Shown: positions 29,895-32,682 of the stretch, one piece after another
Position numbering within the stretch: position 1 is the first letter of the stretch
Layout: each line of letters opens with the position of its first letter
Source: Nocardioidaceae bacterium UBA4001
GTDB taxonomy: Bacteria > Actinomycetota > Actinomycetes > Propionibacteriales > Nocardioidaceae
Length of the DNA: 32,682 bases
Direction of reading: 5' to 3'
NCBI GenBank assembly: GCA_002384855.1
Contig: DGBP01000066.1
Location: 1-32,682, forward strand
Made by a program: the position numbers and the translations under genes
Notes under the pieces: generated by a model
The model's input: only the letters and a program-made list of their open reading frames with translations
What the model was told of the DNA's origin: nothing
The model's database searches: none

Positions 29895-30728
29895 TCAGAA
29901 GCCGCCGAAGTCCCCGAAGTCGAAGCCGCCGCCGTCGCCCCAGTCACCGCCACCACCAGCGTCGCCACCGGAGTAGTCTCCTCCGCCTGCGTCACCGGCG
30001 TAGTCTCCGCCGCTCTCACCGGCACCGAAGTCGGTGTCGCCGCCCTCGACCGCGCCGCCGTCCCAGGCGGGGGAGAGCATGGTCATCAGCATGAACGTCG
30101 GCAGCAGGCCGGTCATCGCGTAGGCGCTGAAGTAGCCCATCGCGTACGGCGAGTAGGCGGGACCGGCCTGCCAGTACGGCACGCGCTCGTAGCCCTGCTG
30201 GACCGTGCGGATGTCGGGCTCGGCGCCCTGACGGACCCGGTCGGCGTCGGCGGCGCAGACCGGGACCTGCCGCGGGATGCCTGCGGGCGGGGCCCAGTCG
30301 ATGTCGGTGGTCGAGGGCCCGTGTGCCGGGTTGAAGAAGCACGGCGGCCGGCGTACCGGCAGGGGCCGGCCGTCCTTGCGGGCGAGCACGCAGGCGGCGG
30401 CGTACCTGCCGTCCTCGAGGGCCTCGGTGACGTGCCTGACCTGCTCGGGCTCGCTGACCTGGCCGACGATCTCCTTGGCGCGCTCGTAGGAGTCCAGCGC
30501 TCGCTGGTAGTCCTGCCGCATCGGCTCGTCGAGGGGTGTCACGAGCATCTCGGTGTCGAGCCGCTGGAGCTCCTCACCGAAGCGGGTGACGTCCTCCTCG
30601 GCCACCTTCACCACGGCCGCGAGGTCGGCGGCCTTGCTGCGCTCGAGCTCCGTGCGCCGCCGGTTGGAGCTGGTGACCACGAGCGCGAGCACCGCGCCGA
30701 CCACGAGAAGCACGAGCAGGAGGTCCAT
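29895..30728 (-). CDS. Membrane protein with glycine-rich C-terminus, function unknown
   Basis: 277 residues. One N-terminal membrane segment (LLLVLLVVGAVLALVVTSS) is followed by an Arg/Glu-rich helical stretch (about 22-95, likely coiled coil). A central domain has four Cys (ACVLARKDGRPLPVRRPPCFFNPAHGP; QVPVCAAD) and a Pro/Tyr segment. A hydrophobic stretch YFSAYAMTGLLPTFMLMTML precedes an acidic Gly/Asp/Tyr tail of about 55 residues rich in GGDYSGG and GDFGGF. The tail resembles those of TPM-domain proteins, but no TPM domain is visible. TAGGCT at -12 to -7 from ATG 30728 and the lack of a ribosome site suggest a leaderless mRNA. I do not recognise a characterised family. Confidence 0.8.
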   Translation of the reverse strand: MDLLLVLLVVGAVLALVVTSSNRRRTELERSKAADLAAVVKVAEEDVTRFGEELQRLDTEMLVTPLDEPMRQDYQRALDSYERAKEIVGQVSEPEQVRHVTEALEDGRYAAACVLARKDGRPLPVRRPPCFFNPAHGPSTTDIDWAPPAGIPRQVPVCAADADRVRQGAEPDIRTVQQGYERVPYWQAGPAYSPYAMGYFSAYAMTGLLPTFMLMTMLSPAWDGGAVEGGDTDFGAGESGGDYAGDAGGGDYSGGDAGGGGDWGDGGGFDFGDFGGF

Positions 30729-30734
30729 GCCCCG

Positions 30735-30740
30735 AGCCTA
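30735..30740 (-). promoter_or_regulatory. Leaderless -10 hexamer of the glycine-rich membrane protein
   Basis: TAGGCT at -12 to -7 from ATG 30728, identical in sequence and distance to the PNP promoter. Confidence 0.6.
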
Positions 30741-30941
30741 GCCCGGGGGGCGAAAGGCCGGTCCGGTGAATTCGCGATATGCGCTGCGCGAATTACATCG
30801 TTGTATTTCGAAAAGGAATTCCGGTCCGGTGGAGAATTGATGGGACTGCGGGCAATACTTGCGTCACAAAGTCACCACCAATCACATTCGCCACGCATTT
30901 CCCACGCGGATCCGCGGCGTTCGAGCAGGGGGATCACAGGC
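30741..30941 (+). promoter_or_regulatory. AT-rich upstream region of the SpoIID/LGFP gene
   Basis: The most AT-rich stretch of the window. It contains an 8-bp inverted repeat AATTCGCG (30769-30776) and CGCGAATT (30787-30794) with a 10-base spacer. An 11-bp direct repeat CCGGTCCGGTG occurs at 30758-30768 and 30821-30831, 63 bp apart. GAATT occurs at 30768, 30790, 30816 and 30834. No ORF with good codon use lies here. A regulatory region with protein-binding sites is the simplest reading. Confidence 0.5.
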
Positions 30942-32651
30942 ATGGGTGCACGCGCGCACGGAGCGGTCGCGGCGATCGTCGCCGGAGTCGTCACCGGGGC
31001 CCTCGTCGGTGCGACCGGCGGGGTGGTCGCCACGTCGCAGGCGGCCGCGGTGACCACCGACCAGAGCTACTGGGTCCCCGCGAACGACAAGCTGGTGGTC
31101 GACGGCCACGGCTACGGTCACGGCCACGGCATGTCCCAGCACGGTGCGCAGGGCGCAGCCACCCGCGGGTTGTCCCACGGGGAGATCCTCGACTTCTACT
31201 ACCCGGGCACCCGGACGGGCACGGTCACCGGCGAGGTGAGGGTGCTGGTCAGCGCCGACACCACCGACGACGTCGTGGTCAGCCCCGTCTCGGGGCTCGG
31301 TGTGCGCGACCTGGGCGACGCGTCGGTGCACAGCCTGCCGGTGGGTGACTCCTTCAAGCGCTGGCGGCTCGTGGTCGTCGACGGGCGCACGGTGGTGCAG
31401 AGGTACGACGCCGGCTGGAAGCGGTTCGCACGCAGGTGGAACGGCTCTTTCGCGGGCGACGTGGAGTTCTTCGCCAAGGCGCCGATCACGCTGTGGACCC
31501 CGACCGGGCGCAAGACCTACCGGGGCACCCTGCGGGCGGCCTCGCCCGCGCCCGGCTCCCGACGTCGCGACACCGTCAACGTGGTCTCGGTCGACCAGTA
31601 CGTCATGGGCGTGGTGCCGTACGAGATGCCTGCGTCCTGGCACCCCGAGGCGGTGCGTGCGCAGGCTGTCGCCGCGCGCACCTACGCCACGTGGTCGCGG
31701 GAGCGGAACCGCAACGGCCACTACCAGATCTGCGACACCACCTCGTGCCAGGTGTACGGCGGGGTCAGCGGGGAGGACCCCCGCAGCAACGACGCGGTCC
31801 GGGCCACCGCCCGCACGATCCTCACCCACGGCGGCGCGCCGGCGTTCACCCAGTTCTCCGCCAGCAGCGGTGGGTGGACCTCCGCCGGCAGCGTCCCCTA
31901 CCTGCCGGCGCAGAAGGACCCGTACGACGCCTGGTCGGGCAACTCCGTGCACAGCTGGACCGTCACGGTCGACGCACGCGTGCTCGAGCGGAAGTACCCC
32001 CGGGTGGGAACACTGCGCCGGATCCGGGTGACCCAGCGCGACGGCAACGGCCAGTGGAAGGGGCGAGTCACCTCGGTCGTCCTCGACGGGACCGCCGCCG
32101 ACGTGACGATCTCCGGCGACGAGGTCCGGTGGGCCTACGGACTCCGCTCGAGCTGGTTCGCGATCCGGTCCACGCCGGTCATCACCCGTTGGCGCCAGAT
32201 CGGCGGAGCGAGCTCCGTCGTGGGCGACGTCCGCGGCCCGGAGTACGCCGTGGCCTCGGGGGTGGGCCAACGGTTCGCGAAGGGCCGGATCTTCGACTCC
32301 CCCCGCACGAACCCGTGGGAGGTGCACGGCCCGATCCTGACCAGGTACCTCGGCCTCGGCGGCCCGTCGTCGTCGCTCGGCTTCCCGCACAGCCGTGTGG
32401 TCCACCGCGGCGGCGGCAACCACCACGCCCGCTTCGAGGGTGGCTCGATCTTCCACAGGAGCACGGGCGCGACCCTCACGGTGACCGGCGCCATCGAGCG
32501 GCGCTGGCGCAGCGAAGGCGCGTTCAGCAGCGGGCTCGGCTGGCCGAAGACCTCGAACTACAAGGTCAGGGGAGGTCAGCGGGTCGACTTCGACCAGGGT
32601 GCGATCGTCTGGAGGCGCAGTACGGGCTCGACGCGGGTCATCCGCTCCTGA
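30942..32651 (+). CDS. Secreted SpoIID/LytB-domain protein with C-terminal LGFP repeats
   Basis: 569 residues. Signal peptide about 1-36. The SpoIID-type peptidoglycan domain opens with VDGHGYGHGHGMSQHGAQG near residue 50 and continues with VDQYVMGVVPYEMPASWHPEAVRAQAVAARTYA, CQVYGGVSGED and QFSASSGG. The C-terminal third has LGFP-type repeats, a cell-wall-binding module of actinobacteria: LGLGGPSSSLGFP, ARFEGGSIFHRSTGA, SSGLGWPKTSN and VDFDQGAIVWRRSTGS. SpoIID proteins are lytic transglycosylases acting on denuded glycan, or activators of amidases. In a probably non-sporulating actinobacterium the role would be envelope remodelling. ATG 30942 follows AGGGGGAT. A longer upstream frame crosses the AT-rich control region and is not coding. 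Confidence 0.92.
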   Translation: MGARAHGAVAAIVAGVVTGALVGATGGVVATSQAAAVTTDQSYWVPANDKLVVDGHGYGHGHGMSQHGAQGAATRGLSHGEILDFYYPGTRTGTVTGEVRVLVSADTTDDVVVSPVSGLGVRDLGDASVHSLPVGDSFKRWRLVVVDGRTVVQRYDAGWKRFARRWNGSFAGDVEFFAKAPITLWTPTGRKTYRGTLRAASPAPGSRRRDTVNVVSVDQYVMGVVPYEMPASWHPEAVRAQAVAARTYATWSRERNRNGHYQICDTTSCQVYGGVSGEDPRSNDAVRATARTILTHGGAPAFTQFSASSGGWTSAGSVPYLPAQKDPYDAWSGNSVHSWTVTVDARVLERKYPRVGTLRRIRVTQRDGNGQWKGRVTSVVLDGTAADVTISGDEVRWAYGLRSSWFAIRSTPVITRWRQIGGASSVVGDVRGPEYAVASGVGQRFAKGRIFDSPRTNPWEVHGPILTRYLGLGGPSSSLGFPHSRVVHRGGGNHHARFEGGSIFHRSTGATLTVTGAIERRWRSEGAFSSGLGWPKTSNYKVRGGQRVDFDQGAIVWRRSTGSTRVIRS

Positions 32652-32671
32652 CCGGGGAGGTCAGCCCCCGG
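32652..32671 (+). terminator. Possible terminator after the SpoIID/LGFP gene
   Basis: CCGGGG (32652-32657) and CCCCGG (32666-32671) can form a 6-bp stem with an 8-base loop directly after the stop codon. The call is weak because the stem is short and the window ends here. Confidence 0.35.
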
Positions 32672-32682
32672 CCACGACCAGG

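Noticed and set aside
30321..30941. Upstream extension of the SpoIID/LGFP frame
   Set aside because: It crosses the antisense of the neighbouring gene and the AT-rich control region; the signal peptide and ribosome site place the start at 30942.

Overview
The window is high-GC DNA (around 70%) with strong C/G third-position bias, many GTG starts, four-base GTGA/ATGA gene overlaps and several apparently leaderless promoters. These traits, plus an MgtA-type mannosyltransferase, an LpdA-like flavoprotein and an HtdZ-like MaoC protein, point to an actinobacterium. A Nocardioides-type (Propionibacteriales) chromosome is my best guess. I see no phage genes, transposases, CRISPR array, rRNA or tRNA.

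Left part (1-6.4 kb): the 3' end of a cytochrome P450 runs into thymidine phosphorylase (deoA), then come a convergent MaoC hydratase, a cupin coupled to adenosine deaminase, a membrane-anchored binding-protein/VWA fusion, a uridine-kinase-like P-loop kinase and a GNAT remnant. Next (6.4-10.3 kb) is a translationally coupled response regulator, histidine kinase and DUF4173 membrane protein operon. A divergent lipoprotein with a subtilisin-inhibitor-like domain lies beside it.

Middle (10.3-14.7 kb): a decayed stretch. It holds a squalene-cyclase-like gene with no usable start, an intact LysE-type exporter, a frameshifted and truncated class III cyclase joined tail-to-tail to a truncated membrane protein, a secreted LVIVD-type protein and a one-domain ACT remnant. 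From 14.7 to 20 kb come a large secreted choice-of-anchor-I-like protein and a cell-surface group: SGNH hydrolase, UDP-glucose dehydrogenase and an MgtA-like glycosyltransferase. The last two fit synthesis of a mannosyl-glucuronosyl glycolipid.

Right part (20-32.7 kb): a truncated ALDH, a full ALDH, deoC, a phosphopentomutase-like enzyme and purine nucleoside phosphorylase. With deoA and add these give a near-complete deoxynucleoside route: base release, deoxyribose-1-P to deoxyribose-5-P, cleavage to glyceraldehyde-3-P and acetaldehyde, then aldehyde oxidation. A uronate-dehydrogenase-like SDR, HEAT and SRPBCC proteins, a gamma-glutamylcyclotransferase-like protein, an LpdA-like quinone reductase, a glycine-rich membrane protein and a secreted SpoIID/LGFP protein complete the window.

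Most notable: the two ALDH genes look like a split ALDH16; an 18-bp in-frame repeat in the ALDH gene shares its core with a repeat in the P450 gene; TANNNT hexamers sit at a fixed distance from many start codons; a deletion scar joins two convergent genes; and several reading frames lack a normal start codon. I found no clearly new multi-gene defence or biosynthetic system.
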